64,000 nt of DNA from Haliclystus octoradiatus (GCA_916610825.1 OU744446.1:24008445-24072444), one strand, 5' to 3'. Positions 25,196-39,100 are shown, counted from the first letter of the stretch. Made by a program: numbers and translations. The notes: generated by a model from the letters alone, not told the origin.

Positions 25196-25685
25196 ACTTT
25201 GACATCATTTCATAAATACAGTATTAGGGTAGTGGGTGGGGCACACACCTATGCAGTATAAGTTTTATGAACTTTTACATCACATTGTTATCGTCCCTAG
25301 AAAGGATATGATATTAAAAGGCACAATCGTACCCCTGAAAAGCTTTCACTCGTCTAGCTACACGGTTAAACCGAAAAGTAGGTGGTATTTGGATTGGAAT
25401 GTTGGGGATAAATAATAATTAGAGCAAAATCCAAAAAGTTTCGATTTTCTCAAATGGACCATCATCAAGAGAAACATTTGTAGCATGGTTAAACTATATA
25501 TTTAAATATGGTAACTTGAACCGTAACTCAAATTTTAAAGTGCAGCAAAACCTTTTAGCCCGCATTGAATACTGGTTACATTGTTTTTTAAAAGCCTCCA
25601 AATTGGTAATTAATTTCATTTTTCTGGTAGAATTTGGTCAGTTGCTTTAAATGAGCGGTGAGATGGTGATCAAGTGACAAAGAGA

Positions 25686-28330
25686 TTATGACTGGAGCCA
25701 TGATCGAGTACCAATATCATTAGGCAGGTTGCTGTTTTGTTGGAGAGGAGGTGCCATATCATTTCGCACTCTGAACATCCAGACTAAGCGGTGGTAGCTA
25801 ATGCTATCTCTGACAGAAAGCCATCCCAATTCAGAGTGCATATCCGAGATACGAGCTCGATAATCACAACGCAGTATCATCCTCAGTCCTCTATTTCGCA
25901 GGCATTGGAGACGATCTAAGAGGCCTTCGTTGCATGTTCTCCGGAATATACAACAGTTAATTTTTGAAACTGAATTTCGCATATGAGCATTGAATGTATA
26001 AGGTGGTTATCAATCTCTACGCCTAGATATTTAAAATATTTCATCTCAGTTAACATACAGTCTGGTCAACGGTTACATTAAAACTGATTTGGATGTTTGA
26101 CAAAAGATTTCTAATTGAATGATCATCGATTTAGTTTTTTCACTATTTAGATTAAGTTTATTTAGCGAACAATCAATCAACTAAAGAAATGATGACCTTA
26201 TTAAGTTTTTCCAGGATAATTCGAATGCCTAAATCGGCAACGCAAAAAATAAGTGTATCATCTGCGTATAGATTGATTTTACAGTTATCAAAGCAAGAAC
26301 TTATATCATTAATATAGATAAGGGACAAGAAAGGGACAAGTATATTGAACCTTGAGGTATTCCTGTACTGTATTTATGACATCAAATGGTGATTTAATGT
26401 TATCATTTTTGACTAATTGTTAACGATCAGACAATTAATATGAGCTAAACCATTCTAAACCGATTAACCGATTAACCGATAACAAATTAACTATTATATT
26501 AGCAGATCATGCCTTACGAAGGTTGATGCTGACAACACCGGTTATAGCTTGGTTAGCTCTCCTTTTTTCGTTTTCATTAAAAAAAAATCAATAAAATTAA
26601 GAGTGCTTCCAGATGTACAATGGTGTTTTCGAAACCATATTGAAATAGAGGTAGCAAGTCATTTTGAATCAAATACTATCATTAATTATTGGCTGTGTGC
26701 AATTCGTTCTATCAACTTTGACAAAATCGGCAGCACAGATACATGACGATAGTTTCCTCTTTTTCTTCAGAAAAGCCTTTGTGAATTGGGTTAGCTTATG
26801 CAATTTCAAGTGCTTCTAGGAATCACTCAATAGTAGGGGATTTGTTGAAAATAATTTTAGACATGCAGAAAAAAAGAAACGGAAGGAGCACAAAGTTTTA
26901 AAATTGTTGCATTGATCAAATCAAGACCAGCTGCTTTTCTAGAGTGCAATTTGTATAATTAATTGGGAAACAAAACATCGTGAGGATCAGTGGAGCTGAA
27001 TTGAAATGTGAGTGAAAATGAACATAGGAATTTTCAAACAGTTAATGATGGTAAATTGTATTGGCTAGATTACTGCCGATGTTAATAAAAAATTGTTTAA
27101 ACCAGCAATTTGGCTTTTGTCTGTCTGCAATTCACCATCTATAACAGAGTTTTGAGTACATGTGACTTTTTTGGAGGGAATTAATATCTTCTTTTAAAAT
27201 TTCCACATTTCTTTTTGGTTGCATTTATTCTTATTAATGTTTGTGTGAAAGTAATTGGACTCAGATTGGACTTACATTTTCGAAAATATGTGCTAAACAG
27301 GTTCGTTCTCTCTTTGTATAGTTTCTAACAATTTGTATCATTTGTCCGTACAAACTATTTGTAACAATAATTCTTTTTACTTTGTTAAAATTCTCTTGCC
27401 TTGTCATCTAAATCTCTAAATTGAACTTCTTACCATTTGTTTATGAAAATCCTTTCTAAAATAGTAAGTTCATGATTAATTGTATAGAACACTGCTAATC
27501 ATGTATAAAAACAATCATCAATGTTTGTAATATAATGTAAAAAATCCCATCAAATGCTGTTGATTACAACATTTAATGCCTTGGGTCAATAGATTTATAG
27601 TTATTAAGGAGGATGCGCAGTTCCAATAAGAATAAAAAATTGATTGATGATCAGCAATGCGATTCAATGTTACACCTGCTTTAAAATTTGAGGTTACGTT
27701 TGTTAATACTAAATATATATACACGTTGAACTTGTTAATGTTAACCTTGTTGGATGAGTTTATCAATTGGATGAATCCAGAGTCAGCAGTTAGCGAAATA
27801 AAGTGTTTAGTGATACAGGAATTTTTATCTTGTACTTCGGTTTTTATCTTGTATCTCACCCAATATGACTGATCTGCTATACTCAATATCAAGTCGTTCA
27901 AGAAATCCTGTGAAAAGTGGAAAGAAATTCGATCCAAATTTAGGGTGCCAATAAAAAGAGTTTATTAAACAGTCTATTGTTACTTTGAGGAAGTTGTATT
28001 TCGATATAATTTGTTCATTAACCAATCAGATCAAGATCGTCTCTTGGTTTGAAGGGAAATTTATCGCTAACATAAATTAGTACCCCTTGAATTCCTATAA
28101 TACGAATTGAGAGTTATTATCTCTTCTAACGGGGTACTAAAATAGCCATCTAGGGACAGAAAACCATCACTTACTGTCTCTGATAGACAGAAGACATCAG
28201 GCTGTAGTTGGATTCATCATAATTGAAGGACTATCTTATACAGAGGTATAATTAACTACCGCAGCTGTGATCGCATTAAGAATTTAATTAACAAGAAAAC
28301 TTTAATTAACACAAATATTGTATTGCTCAA
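25686..28330 (-). mobile_element. Decayed non-LTR retrotransposon (CR1/Jockey-like LINE)
   Basis: Minus-strand remnants in order: AP endonuclease (PDVFCLSETVSDGFLSLDGY near 28200-28130; SRSVILGEI near 27860; LTADSGFIQLINS near 27790), then reverse transcriptase (RKAAGLDLINATIL near 26920; NYRHVSVLPILSKLIERI near 26735; TGIPQGS near 26360; YADDTLIF near 26270), then the C-terminal block RGLRMILRCDYRARISDM near 25890. Several frameshifts and stops; the 5' end and tail are not defined. It sits between DNAJC13 and the 28405-29604 ORF. Confidence 0.88.
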
Positions 28331-28342
28331 TAATGTTTACGT

Positions 28343-28348
28343 TTTATT
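28343..28348 (-). terminator. Poly(A) signal AATAAA of the 399-residue ORF
   Basis: AATAAA on the minus strand 57 nt past the stop codon at 28405. Confidence 0.55.
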
Positions 28349-28404
28349 CATACTCAATGTTTAGAAGATCGTGTTCTCTGTTATAGTCTTAAGGGAGTCT
28401 AAAT

Positions 28405-29604
28405 CTATTGAGGTGTAGTTTCCTTCGTGGAATTGATTTCATTATCTCGCAGGAGATTGTTACCAATTACAATTGCTTTTACTTCTGACTTGAGTTCATT
28501 TAATTCGTTATCACATTCGATTAATTGAGTAACGATCTTTGAAAGACTAGCTGTACGTTTTTCTGAGGAGATTTCGCATTCTTCCAAGAATATTTCAGGC
28601 AGCTGGTGACCTGATCGAATACCTTCTACAGCACTCGATCCAGGACGGCTATTTGGCGGGGGCTCTGGTACCCAAATAGAAATTCTTCTCTTAATTCTCG
28701 AAGGTTTCTCACATTTTTCTTTTTCTTCGTGTTGAACATCAGGACAGGAGCATAAAAGAGGACTTGAACCTTCTATTTCTGAGCTAGGTTTAGTTAATAC
28801 ATTTTTAAAAACTTCTTTATCAAAAGGATCTACATCAAAACTTAAATTTTTATTCTTCTTAGTTTTCTTTTTCCTGAGTTTATCAGTAAATATGCAAGAT
28901 TCACAATTACACGGTTTATCTTTCTCCTCATAATTCTTCTCTCCTTTTATGATGGATGGTTTGTTTGTAATAGTAGCTATCTTTTCCCCACTTTTCAATT
29001 CACAATTACTGACTTGTTTCAATGGGAATTCTTCTAATGGAAATAAAACACGCAGCCGATTCTGAGCAGCAGATTTTGAGCTCTTTTTTGAATGAGGAAT
29101 CGTTGGAGGGTGTGTTCGCAAAGCAGCTTCTAAAGAGGGCGAGCCAGATTGTAGACTACGAATATTTTTTAAATGAATGGTTTGATATCCCTCCTGAATA
29201 CGTAAAAACCTATCTCTATTAAATCTTTGTTTTCTATTGCGTTTGTTGGTTGGACTATCTTTGTTGACGGTATGATAGCTTCTTGAAGGTAATAAAGCAA
29301 TGTCAAACACTTCGGGCGAATTTGAACATTTTAATTGTGTTTTTGATACTTTTTTCTTATCTTGAATGGATTTATTCCCGTTATGTTTAACATTTTTGTC
29401 AAAAACAAAATGTTCTTTTATCTTCTTCTGTTTCTTGATTTCTTCGAATTGAACAAATGATTGGAAATGATCCATCATTTCAGCTTTGGAACTCAATTGT
29501 TTCTTATTGAGACGAATTCTGGAAGTCAAGTCTTTATAGAAATAAAGTGCCTGTTTCTCTTTAGTCGATAATTCATCCAACACCCCGCGCTCCTTCCTCA
29601 ACAT
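28405..29604 (-). CDS. Intronless 399-residue ORF, unknown function
   Basis: Not recognised. It is one uninterrupted frame from ATG at 29604 to TAG at 28405-28407, far longer than chance allows here. The protein is hydrophilic and Lys/Ser/Glu-rich, with no signal peptide, membrane segment or clear fold. Charged N-terminal helices (ELSTKEKQALYFYKDLTSR) come first, then a basic middle part, a Cys pair motif (CNCESC, then CSC), a Pro-rich patch (WVPEPPPNSRPGSS) and a C-terminal predicted helix (LIECDNELNELKSEV). AATAAA lies 57 nt past the stop. The upstream neighbour GPD2 ends 464 bp away on the same strand. It may be a lineage-specific or fast-evolving gene, or a retrocopy. Cytoplasmic or nuclear location is only a guess from composition. 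Confidence 0.7.
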   Translation of the reverse strand: MLRKERGVLDELSTKEKQALYFYKDLTSRIRLNKKQLSSKAEMMDHFQSFVQFEEIKKQKKIKEHFVFDKNVKHNGNKSIQDKKKVSKTQLKCSNSPEVFDIALLPSRSYHTVNKDSPTNKRNRKQRFNRDRFLRIQEGYQTIHLKNIRSLQSGSPSLEAALRTHPPTIPHSKKSSKSAAQNRLRVLFPLEEFPLKQVSNCELKSGEKIATITNKPSIIKGEKNYEEKDKPCNCESCIFTDKLRKKKTKKNKNLSFDVDPFDKEVFKNVLTKPSSEIEGSSPLLCSCPDVQHEEKEKCEKPSRIKRRISIWVPEPPPNSRPGSSAVEGIRSGHQLPEIFLEECEISSEKRTASLSKIVTQLIECDNELNELKSEVKAIVIGNNLLRDNEINSTKETTPQ

Positions 29605-30067
29605 AATGGATCATAATACTCAAATAGTTTATTTTCCTTCGCAATTCACGTTCATCAGATGGTTGACTCAAGCGTGGTTTTATGGCCCATGAGTAAATTT
29701 GTCTGGCATTCGTTACCTAGCAACAAAGGTAGCCATATCCTTCTGATCTCGATGTATTACATTTCAAGTTAATCGGCTAAACAAATCGGATCTAGATCTA
29801 GATAGCAACAACAGCAAATAGCAACATAAATAATTGAATGGGTAACAATTGAAATATCACTACAGTATGGTACAAACAATTCTTACTCAAAATATGAGTA
29901 TATAATTTGACTCCTAATTTTATTAATTTTTCAATTCCCTATAGAGTACAAAGAAGTATTAGATACTAGCATACTGCATGCGTTATTATACGAAAGTTAT
30001 TTAAAGACAATACAATGCGTTAGTTTTCATGTAAATTACATTAAATAGATGCTATTATTAATTAGTT
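29605..30067. other. Spacer between GPD2 and the 399-residue ORF
   Basis: 463 bp: GPD2 3' UTR with AATAAA, then the upstream region of the next ORF. No promoter motif is obvious. Confidence 0.5.
29919..29924 (-). terminator. GPD2: Candidate poly(A) signal AATAAA of GPD2
   Basis: First canonical AATAAA after the GPD2 stop, 144 nt downstream. It leaves about 300 bp before the next start codon at 29604. Confidence 0.5.
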
Positions 30068-30154
30068 TCAGTTGAGTAGATGTGAATAATGCTTTTGTAC
30101 CAATGCTTCAAGACGATTATTTGCAACTGAGCCATTCTTAACGGCACTCATCAA
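30068..30154 (-). CDS. GPD2: GPD2 coding exon 15 (terminal)
   Basis: Residues 687-714, [20 protein letters not shown] onward, stop TGA at 30070-30068. Acceptor GTTTAG. The tail is shorter than in vertebrates. Confidence 0.92.
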   Translation of the reverse strand: MMSAVKNGSVANNRLEALVQKHYSHLLN

Positions 30155-33100
30155 CTAAACAAAAAATAAATATTGATATATGCTCATCACAGCAAGCACC
30201 TAGGAGAGTATTTTTCAACAGAATTATGTAAAAATGGTATATTTCTCAAATACAATACAACCGTGGGACACTGTAAGCAATTAACAAATAAGGGTAAATA
30301 TGAAATGACATCATTCATCTGATATGTCAAATTATGTCCAGGGTCCGATAAAATATTTTTCCTCCGGGATATCAACTTTCCTCCCAAACTTTTTCGATTG
30401 ACTTCGTTGTGTTAAAGTTTTCATATATTTTATTTTACGGTTGTTGTCATAAAGATATGAATATGACAATATGATACTATTCTGTCCAAGAAAAGAAAGC
30501 AGGTGACTTTTCTTCTAATTAAAACAATTTGAATACAACTATTTCTTCCCCTTCTTTCTGAATTTATGCTAGCCTTCCAGGACTCTCAGTCCCAGAATCC
30601 CCAATTTTATTGAACCGTGATTATGTCTAATAATTATTTGATTGAAATATATCAATATATGATAATAAATTGCATATATCAATTTTAGGTTCATGTTTCA
30701 GATCAGTTTCAAGCGCACTTTTCTTTATTATTCATAAAGGGTCATTGGTCCCAACTGTCAAGGGCAATGGTAGGCTACAATTTGATAAACACGGGAAAAT
30801 ACGGGTTTGAACGTAGGTTATACTGTAGTTTGAATTGTGTTGGAACACTCCTGGCTTAGGTTTACGGTTAAGGTACAAGAATACAACCCGCCACAATGTA
30901 TTTAGTGACAACATAAGTGGACAAATGAAAACAAGCCAAATAATTTCAACTCACAATCATTGCTTATGTGACCTAAAACACCTTTAATCGTGTGAAATTA
31001 ATAGTCGCAGCGCTTTTAGTTACACCTGTTCTCAAGCATTACAAATAAATCTAAAGCCAAACTTTGTGTTGATAAGATAGTATCATTGTCTACAGTTCAA
31101 ACAAAAATTGCCAGTTGATTTATGACTGTTACTGTTAACCTAGTACCCTTGCCTACCTGTAAAAACTCTTCTAATTCAATTTTTGAATTACCATTCGAAT
31201 CAATTTCTGAAATTAATTGTTTGATATCTTCAACCCTGATGTTGTCTTCTCCTAATGATTTCATCTTTTTACCTAAATCAGCTGCACTGATGTGACCTAA
31301 GTGGGAATGGAAAAATATTAGTTAAAACGACCAACAGAAGAATTACAATAAGTATAGTACATTATTCCACTATATTGTCTCCTACTGATGAAAATTGATA
31401 GTATTTTTAAGATATATTTTGTATTTAAATAATGTAGGTATTTCAGATGTATGAAGACATCATAAAATTGAAATTTGAAAGTGGCAGACCGATCTATGAA
31501 ATTCAAACTGAGTGATAGAGCCTTAGTTCATAAACTGTTCATAGCCTGTCCGCATTTCTCAATTCATAGAGGTAACAAAGAAGCAATCCCATCAAAATAA
31601 GTTGATGGAATTGAAATGAGACACTTTGCGTAAACCTTTGAAGAACAGCTAGGGACACGGTGTGCTATTTCACTTCAATTTCATGAAACGTTCATAAACT
31701 ATTTTGTGAACTGTGCATGAAGTGTTTTTGTGTTCATCAAGTTACACGTTAAAGAACAAGTTGAAGAACAATCGTACCTGATCCTGAAGTATCTAATTCT
31801 TTGTAGGCTAGTGTGCATTGCAAAAGTTCGCTATCGGAAAGAGTTACATTAGTTGGACATCCAATTAATTTGCTACCCATTTCTTCAAGAAAAACTTTAC
31901 TTTTCAATAGTTCTTCCTGGAAAATAAAATAATAATTGTAAAAAATACAAACTGCAGTGTTCAATCAGTATTACATTTCAACTGTGGATTGTACAGATTG
32001 TAGAAATGCAAAGAAATTAGAAGGTTTGATTCAATTGGGATTGCTATTACTTTCATATGTCTAAAAAAGTCAGGGCGAATAATTTATAACATAAAGGTTT
32101 GCAAAATGCCTTGAAAGCTAGCAATATAGTCCCAAAATTAAAATCTAAAGAAAAGAAAGCAGCTGATTTTTTTCTGATAATAAAAACTTGAATACAAGCA
32201 TTTCCTTTTCCATCGTTTTAACTTCTGTTAGTTCTACACGACTCTCAGTCTCAGAATCTCGGAATTCCAATTTTATTGAAGTCTTTCATGTGAGAAAAGT
32301 TCATAAGTTCAGTTTATGAACGGGAAATTGCCCAAAAGTTCATTGAGTGTTCATGAACTTTTAAGTAATTTCACGTTCATGAACCAGTTCATGGACTGTA
32401 CTTGACTGTTCATGAATCTACACAAAAATGTTCATGAACTGTTCATCAAATCATGGACTTTTTCACAGGGATAAGAAGGACAGTACTAAAACTTAAAAAG
32501 CAATTTAGTACAGTCCTTGAATATTTTTAAATAATCTCAGTCGAATCTCACAAGTTTAAATTTGTTAAATCTAAGAATTTGCTGTGAAGTAAAAAGCATG
32601 TCCGAGCGTGGGAGTCCAAGCCACAACCTCAGTATGTTTGGTCCAGTGCTCTAGCCGTTGAGCTACGCTGTCGTCTGATCTACTTCCACAACAACTGCAA
32701 GCCATTCTTGTTACGTCACTGTGAACTCGTACAGTTACACAGACACTGTTAGTTTTGCCATGCTACATGAGTTGAATTGCCAATCTGGTGACAACTTTCA
32801 CTTTCCAACACTCCTCTTCAAATCCAACTCATTGGCCACGCTGGTAATTCAACCGTTGGGCAAGAGTGTTATGGCGACCAAGAGTTAACTGGGTCCAATT
32901 TAACCTGTTAAAATCTAGGAAAAATTGTGAAGCAGAAAAGGATGTCCGAACGTGGGAGTCGAACCCACAATCTCTGAATGTCCAGTCTAGTGCTCTATCC
33001 GTTGAGCTATGCGCAAAATCCGTTGAACTACGCGATAAATTAAAGGATTCCTTTTCCATCAGTTAATATCAATTGTGAAAAGTCCATTATACACCTGAGA

Positions 33101-36100
33101 GATAGGGATCCTCAAAATTCTGATCTCTTGGAAATCAGGGAATTGCTAGTTCACAAGTAAACGTTAAAATAAGCATGGATTATTTAAAACACTTGGAAGT
33201 CAAACTGCCATTGCAATTCTTGTCATCCTTTGAAGCTTAACAATATTTAAAAATCCTATCCTAAAATATCGTCTAATTACCTGTCGGCGTTCTTTACTCC
33301 AGTTTAATTCATCGCCAAGCAATTCAACCGCTCTAGGCAAAATATTTTCAGTAGCCTTTGCATTAAGAAATGCAATGCGTAAACGACGTGCAATAACATC
33401 CGTTAGATTCATAGCATATTCCTGAAAGAAAATCATTAATTCTCAGTTTAGAAAAATAATGGAAGGTTTTGGTGTCAGAAAAAACTTTCAATAAGAATAT
33501 ATAAACTCAGACATAGAATTTCTTGCTTGTCGAGAAGCAAGCAGATAATATCTTATATAATAAATCAAATAGCTAGTCGTCTATTGGGAATTGAACCCTT
33601 GAGCTTAAATGTACCTAACTACTCCATCAAAGGAATTATTAATCCTACTCATTGTTACGGGGATGAAGAATGATTCTGGTATCTGAAAACTCAGGTGGTG
33701 TATACATACGTTTATACGTGATCAGATACGATTAATTTGAGATGAAGCAGATCACATTAGACTCTATAAATGTTTACCTGATTGTTTCCTATATTGCATA
33801 TTGAAAAAATACTACAACATTGCAACTCTATTTAGGCGGAGTAACTTACTTTTGCAGAATATACAATTTCTGCTTCAATATATGGTAAGTCATTTGTTAG
33901 ACGTCTTCCAACAACAGGATATTTTTCTCCTGTCAATTTAGCTAATTTAGCAACATCTCTGGCTTTATTGCCATATGATGATGATAGATGTTTTGCAACC
34001 TGAAATGAAAATCATTAAAAATTTGTTCAACACTTTTTCAAGTTTTTACAGACCAAGATTGTGCATATCACCATAACAATTATCTAATATGTCTAATAGT
34101 AAAAAATTCTGTCCAATCGTATACTTGCGTGATGACTAGGAGTCACCCATAGCAACAGGTTTTTGATTGGTGTACGTATATGTTTGTTACATTGGCTGGT
34201 ATACACATGTTATAATGTATACAAACAAATCTCAATATAGAATATATAATATATATACATATCAATATTTAAAAAATTTAACAGTGTTTCCGTGTCTATC
34301 TGTCTCCATTCTCAAGTGAAATAAATTATTACAAAACTATCTTGGTTTTTATAAGGCTATTTCAAAAAATATTTTTCAAATGGGAGTAACTTATCTTTGC
34401 GAAATAAATTTTATAAAATTAAATAAAAGGCAATGAAACCGACAACGTGAATAATTTCAATTGACTAATTATAACTTTTACCAATTATTTATCGGCTAAG
34501 GATCTAAAAACTTAATACATTCTAATTGTTATAATACTGCTAGATCCTTAGCCTATAAATAATTTGTAATTTCAACAATCACTACTTATAGTTTTTTGTC
34601 GCTTATAATCATTCACTATAAAACATTTATTTATACATAATCTTGCAAGTTGTCCAATTTTATCAAGTTATCTTTCATCTTATATATGTATGTATGTTGA
34701 AAATTTCATTCCGAAGGCAGATTGTCATTTGGTTTAACGGTTTTTTATTTAGAGACAAGTAAGTAAAACGTTTAGTGTTTTTTCCGGTGTAAACCTTCTT
34801 GTGGAAAATAAGTGGGTTCCTGTTTGAGGAAAAAGAGTGAGACACAAAATCATAACTTTGATTGCATTTTTGAGGGGGAAATGCTTGCGCAAAGTAAAAA
34901 TACAAGAAGAACATGTACTGATAGAAAATTTTTCTCTATCTAAAGAAGCAATCTACCAATATCCGGGATATACACTTTAATGTTCGTCATTTTCTAAAAT
35001 GTACCCATGTGGTAACAGTGGTATTCCTATGCCCATCACTCCTGTGAAAACAGTCCATGTTAAATGGCTTAATTTTCATAAACTGTTCATGAACAACTAT
35101 TTTTTTGCAGGGGCGTAATTTCGTAAAATAAAAAGTGAAAATAAATAAATTGAATGAATCTAAGTAAAAAGTTTCAGATGGCTTTAAAATACAATAATTG
35201 AAAAGCTGTACCTCTGGCTCTAATCCAAAGTCTTGCACCAATGTGACATATTGATCTGGTGTCCAACCCTCTGCCCCTTCTAACATTAAACCATCTGTTT
35301 GACTTTGAGAGTTTGGTTTCAAGTCACATGTTGTCACAGCTTTATCAACAGTATCAACTGCCATTGATCTATATGTTGTCCATTTTCCACCTGCAATTGT
35401 AATCAAATTGCTCTCGCTGACATCAATGACATGATGACGAGAAATTGATTGGGTATTTTTTGATGATGGATCAGTCACAAGTGGGCGTAGTCCACTCCAT
35501 GCAGCTTGAACATCTCCTCTTCGAACTAAAGTATAAATATAAATTCAAAAGAAATGCTAACATTGATAATAAAATCAAGATAATAATATAACATGATAAA
35601 ACATATTTAATCTAATAGGGCACTTCTTGGAAGGTAGAGAGACGTCCAGAGAGGGTTTTTGAGAAAATCATGAAATTATATTCAAAAAGTGTAAAGTCTT
35701 TGTTTGAAAATAAACAAAAGTGTAGGCATATCTTGCATTATTCTGAGAATGCTTGTTACAAATTGTAGCCATCTGTGCATGATGTGATAAAAAGTTCATA
35801 AGAATGAGAACATTAAAATATAATCTCCCGAGAGGTGACTTATATAGTCACTAGCTTTATATTCTTTATCACTAGATTTCGATTTACATGCAAATGCATG
35901 CTTAGCCTACATTGACTTGTGAATCATCTGTCTTAACTTGTTCGAAATAAATGTGTGAAGAAATCTAAGTAGAAAATTCAATCGAAGCAGCAATTTAATT
36001 GAAAAAATATTTTGTTACATTTTTGCGGTTAATTGAAGCAGTAAGTTTAGAAGTGAAATGTGGACGCACATGATTTTATTTACAAAATTTCGTACTATAT

Positions 36101-39100
36101 AGTTTATCCCAAAGCACGTGGAAGTAGTAGCCATACCCCCCAAAAAAATCCAAGAAACATTACTAAGTCGAGTTTCATAAAGTTGTAAGGTAACAAAATG
36201 TTGGGGATTTGTTTAAATTAAATTCTGTTTCATCGAACAACTCCAGCGCAGTCCAGGAAAATTCAATTATTGTTTATTATTCAAAACGTGTTTATTCAAC
36301 ATTGATTCCAGTGACTCCTGACAAAGTATAGAATGGGAAACTATTTCTTTATATCTTATTTCGTTGATTATTTTCAGTCATGAACAGTACTTTCTATACA
36401 TTTTAATTTATTTGTTGTCACTGACATGTTCCGTGTCATCGATGAATTGGAAGTTGGTATTGCAATTGTTTCTATATTTTATTTCTTTTCATTGAAGTAC
36501 AATTACTGGCTGTAATTAAGAGGAAATATTTTATATCATTGTAATTTAATTTCCACAACACAGGTTTGTTTACAAATTTGAAAACACTCTATTCCAAGTC
36601 ATTTTCCAATAATAGTTACTGATTATATAATCTCCAACTAAAGATCTGATGATACACATCTATCTTATTTTTTTCGCTTTCATATAACGCTACATTTCGT
36701 ATTAATATATGTGTTTTGGTTTGTTTACGTTTGAATTTCATTCTGAGAATCATTATGGTGACAATACACAAATTATCTTTCAAGTCACAAAACAAAGGAT
36801 CATAATGTGTGCGAGACAACAGAAATTCATTCAAGTGTGAAACCGTTCAATTAGCGCTTCAGTCTGAGACAGGATTGTTGTTGAAAAAGGAAACAGTTTT
36901 CATTGGTTTTTCTCAACTTTGATGGATTTATTTAAGAAATGAAGCCGGTCATGTACCCCTCTGGTTAATGACGAATCTACTGATATGTGTTTCAAGTATA
37001 TTGCATCTAAAACGGCATTATGAATCCCCGCCTCACGTATTACACACATACAAATGGAAATAGCTTAAATTTAAATGTAGATATTAAGCAGAACTTAATA
37101 AATGTAAAAAATTAAACATTTTGCAACATCGTTATTTGATTTGAAAATATTTTTAATAGAATTTCCAATAATTGTACTTGTACTATTCATACTATGACGA
37201 TTACCTTTAAACTCTGGTTTGAAGTATCTTGTGATTTCACCCAAAATAAAATTAATTTCTTTTTCTGTTGCTATTGGATTGAATTCTACTTTAGTAGGGT
37301 GATCAGTAGTACCAGCAATTGTTTTACCTTCCCATGGTAAAAAGAAGATCACACGTCCATCGCTAGTAGCAGGATCTAGTAGACCAATGTCTCTTGGGCT
37401 ATGAGATGGAAGAAGTTGAATTTGAAACATTGATAGATATCCTTGTTTTAAAATGGTTCTAGTACAACTTCTTAATGCTTACACGAGGATTGTTACAAAA
37501 TAAAGCTTGGTTGACATTTAATTTAGTACCTTTGTAGGGGTAAAGGCATTGTGGCTTTGGTAGATATGTTACCAGTGGCGGCTCATGGGCTTTTTGGTAG
37601 GGAGGGCAGGGGGTGTGTCAACAGGCAGAATCCCCTAATTACTTAACATTGTTTTACGTTCTCATCGATTGTTAAAATATTGCATGTATCAGTATAATGG
37701 CAATGTTTTTCTTATCCAACGCCGCTGTTGTAATTTGAAGTAGTCTTTAATACATCTACTACTGTTTGACATTAGGGCTTTATTCAAACAAGCTTATAGG
37801 GCAATCACCATGTCTGCCTACAACAGTGTTTAATTCTGCCCTATTAGCACCTGCGCATGAACTAACAATTGAGTAAAACAATTGTTATTTATGGTCAAAT
37901 GGGTCCTCTGCCTTTCTTGACGCCAGCAAAATAAGAAGGGTTGGCACTATTGTACTAATGGCTTCGAAAGAATCGCTGCTTGCGTCAATGCTTTGTGATG
38001 AATAACCTCAATAACTCCTCAATATGTATGGAGAAAAAAGCTTTCGCGTTTATAAATAGGTCGTCAAACGGCAGATAATTTTAAAACTATTTTAATGAAA
38101 GTAGATTTCGATATGAAATAAAATATATTAAACCATTTGAAGAAGTAGGAATATCAAAATGAGGGGAAGGATAATTTTATGTCATTAATACTATCACGCT
38201 GTCTTAAATAACTATTTGAAATGACAGGGAGGGCACTAGCCTGTGTGCCCATAGCACTATCCCGTGTGCCCATATAAACGAGCCGCCACTGCATGTTACA
38301 TCATATTCTTCAAGACACATACTGACGTTAAGTATGAAATGATTCTTACAATTTCAAGAGTATAGAAGAACATCTATTTCATTTTAATTCTAAGGGCTGT
38401 AACATGCATTTTATATTTCAAAGCAAGTAGCGTATAGTAGACAAAGTCAATTGGGACACACACAAAAGCATTTTTACTTTTCAGAGAAATATATTCCCTC
38501 CCATTTTACAGACAGTCTCCATGCATGGGTACGCTACATACCAATAGTAATCTGGAAATATGAGATGAACACCAGAGCTGGCTTGGCATATTTTAGGTCT
38601 TGTTGGGTCATCCATTAACCGAATTGAATCTGTAAATGGTCCTGTTGCATTGATAACAGACTTAGCTTTGATATCCCATTCCTCTCCTGTGGTTGTATCT
38701 CTCACAGTTGCCCCGCTAACAACAGATTTATCAGGTGAATCTTCTGTTGTGATAAATAGAGAAGAAATATTTATTGGGATATACTTATTGGACTATTATC
38801 AATAAAAGCCTGAAGTGTATACCGTCAACTTATAAAGATACACCAATGTACAATTAATTATTTCAGCAATATCCTTGATAACAGCCAATGATTTGACCAA
38901 TCTTGTGGCAATATCCTTTTTCGAATGGACTTGATATTTTGTGTTCAAGCTCATGAGCACAGTTCATGAACGTTAAATGGCTCCAATTATCCTAAACTGT
39001 TCATGGACTGTTCATGAACAGTTCATGAACTCTCACAGACAGTTCATAAACAGTTCATGAAAATTTGGGTCCATTTAACATTCATGAACTGTTCATGAAC

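Noticed and set aside
27518..28025. Two minus-strand frames as an independent small gene
   Set aside because: They read as LINE endonuclease remnants continuous with the reverse-transcriptase remnants downstream.
32935..33013. Functional tRNA gene
   Set aside because: A and B boxes and the T arm are good, but the acceptor stem does not pair and the anticodon stem is imperfect; a second copy shares non-tRNA flanks, so SINE.
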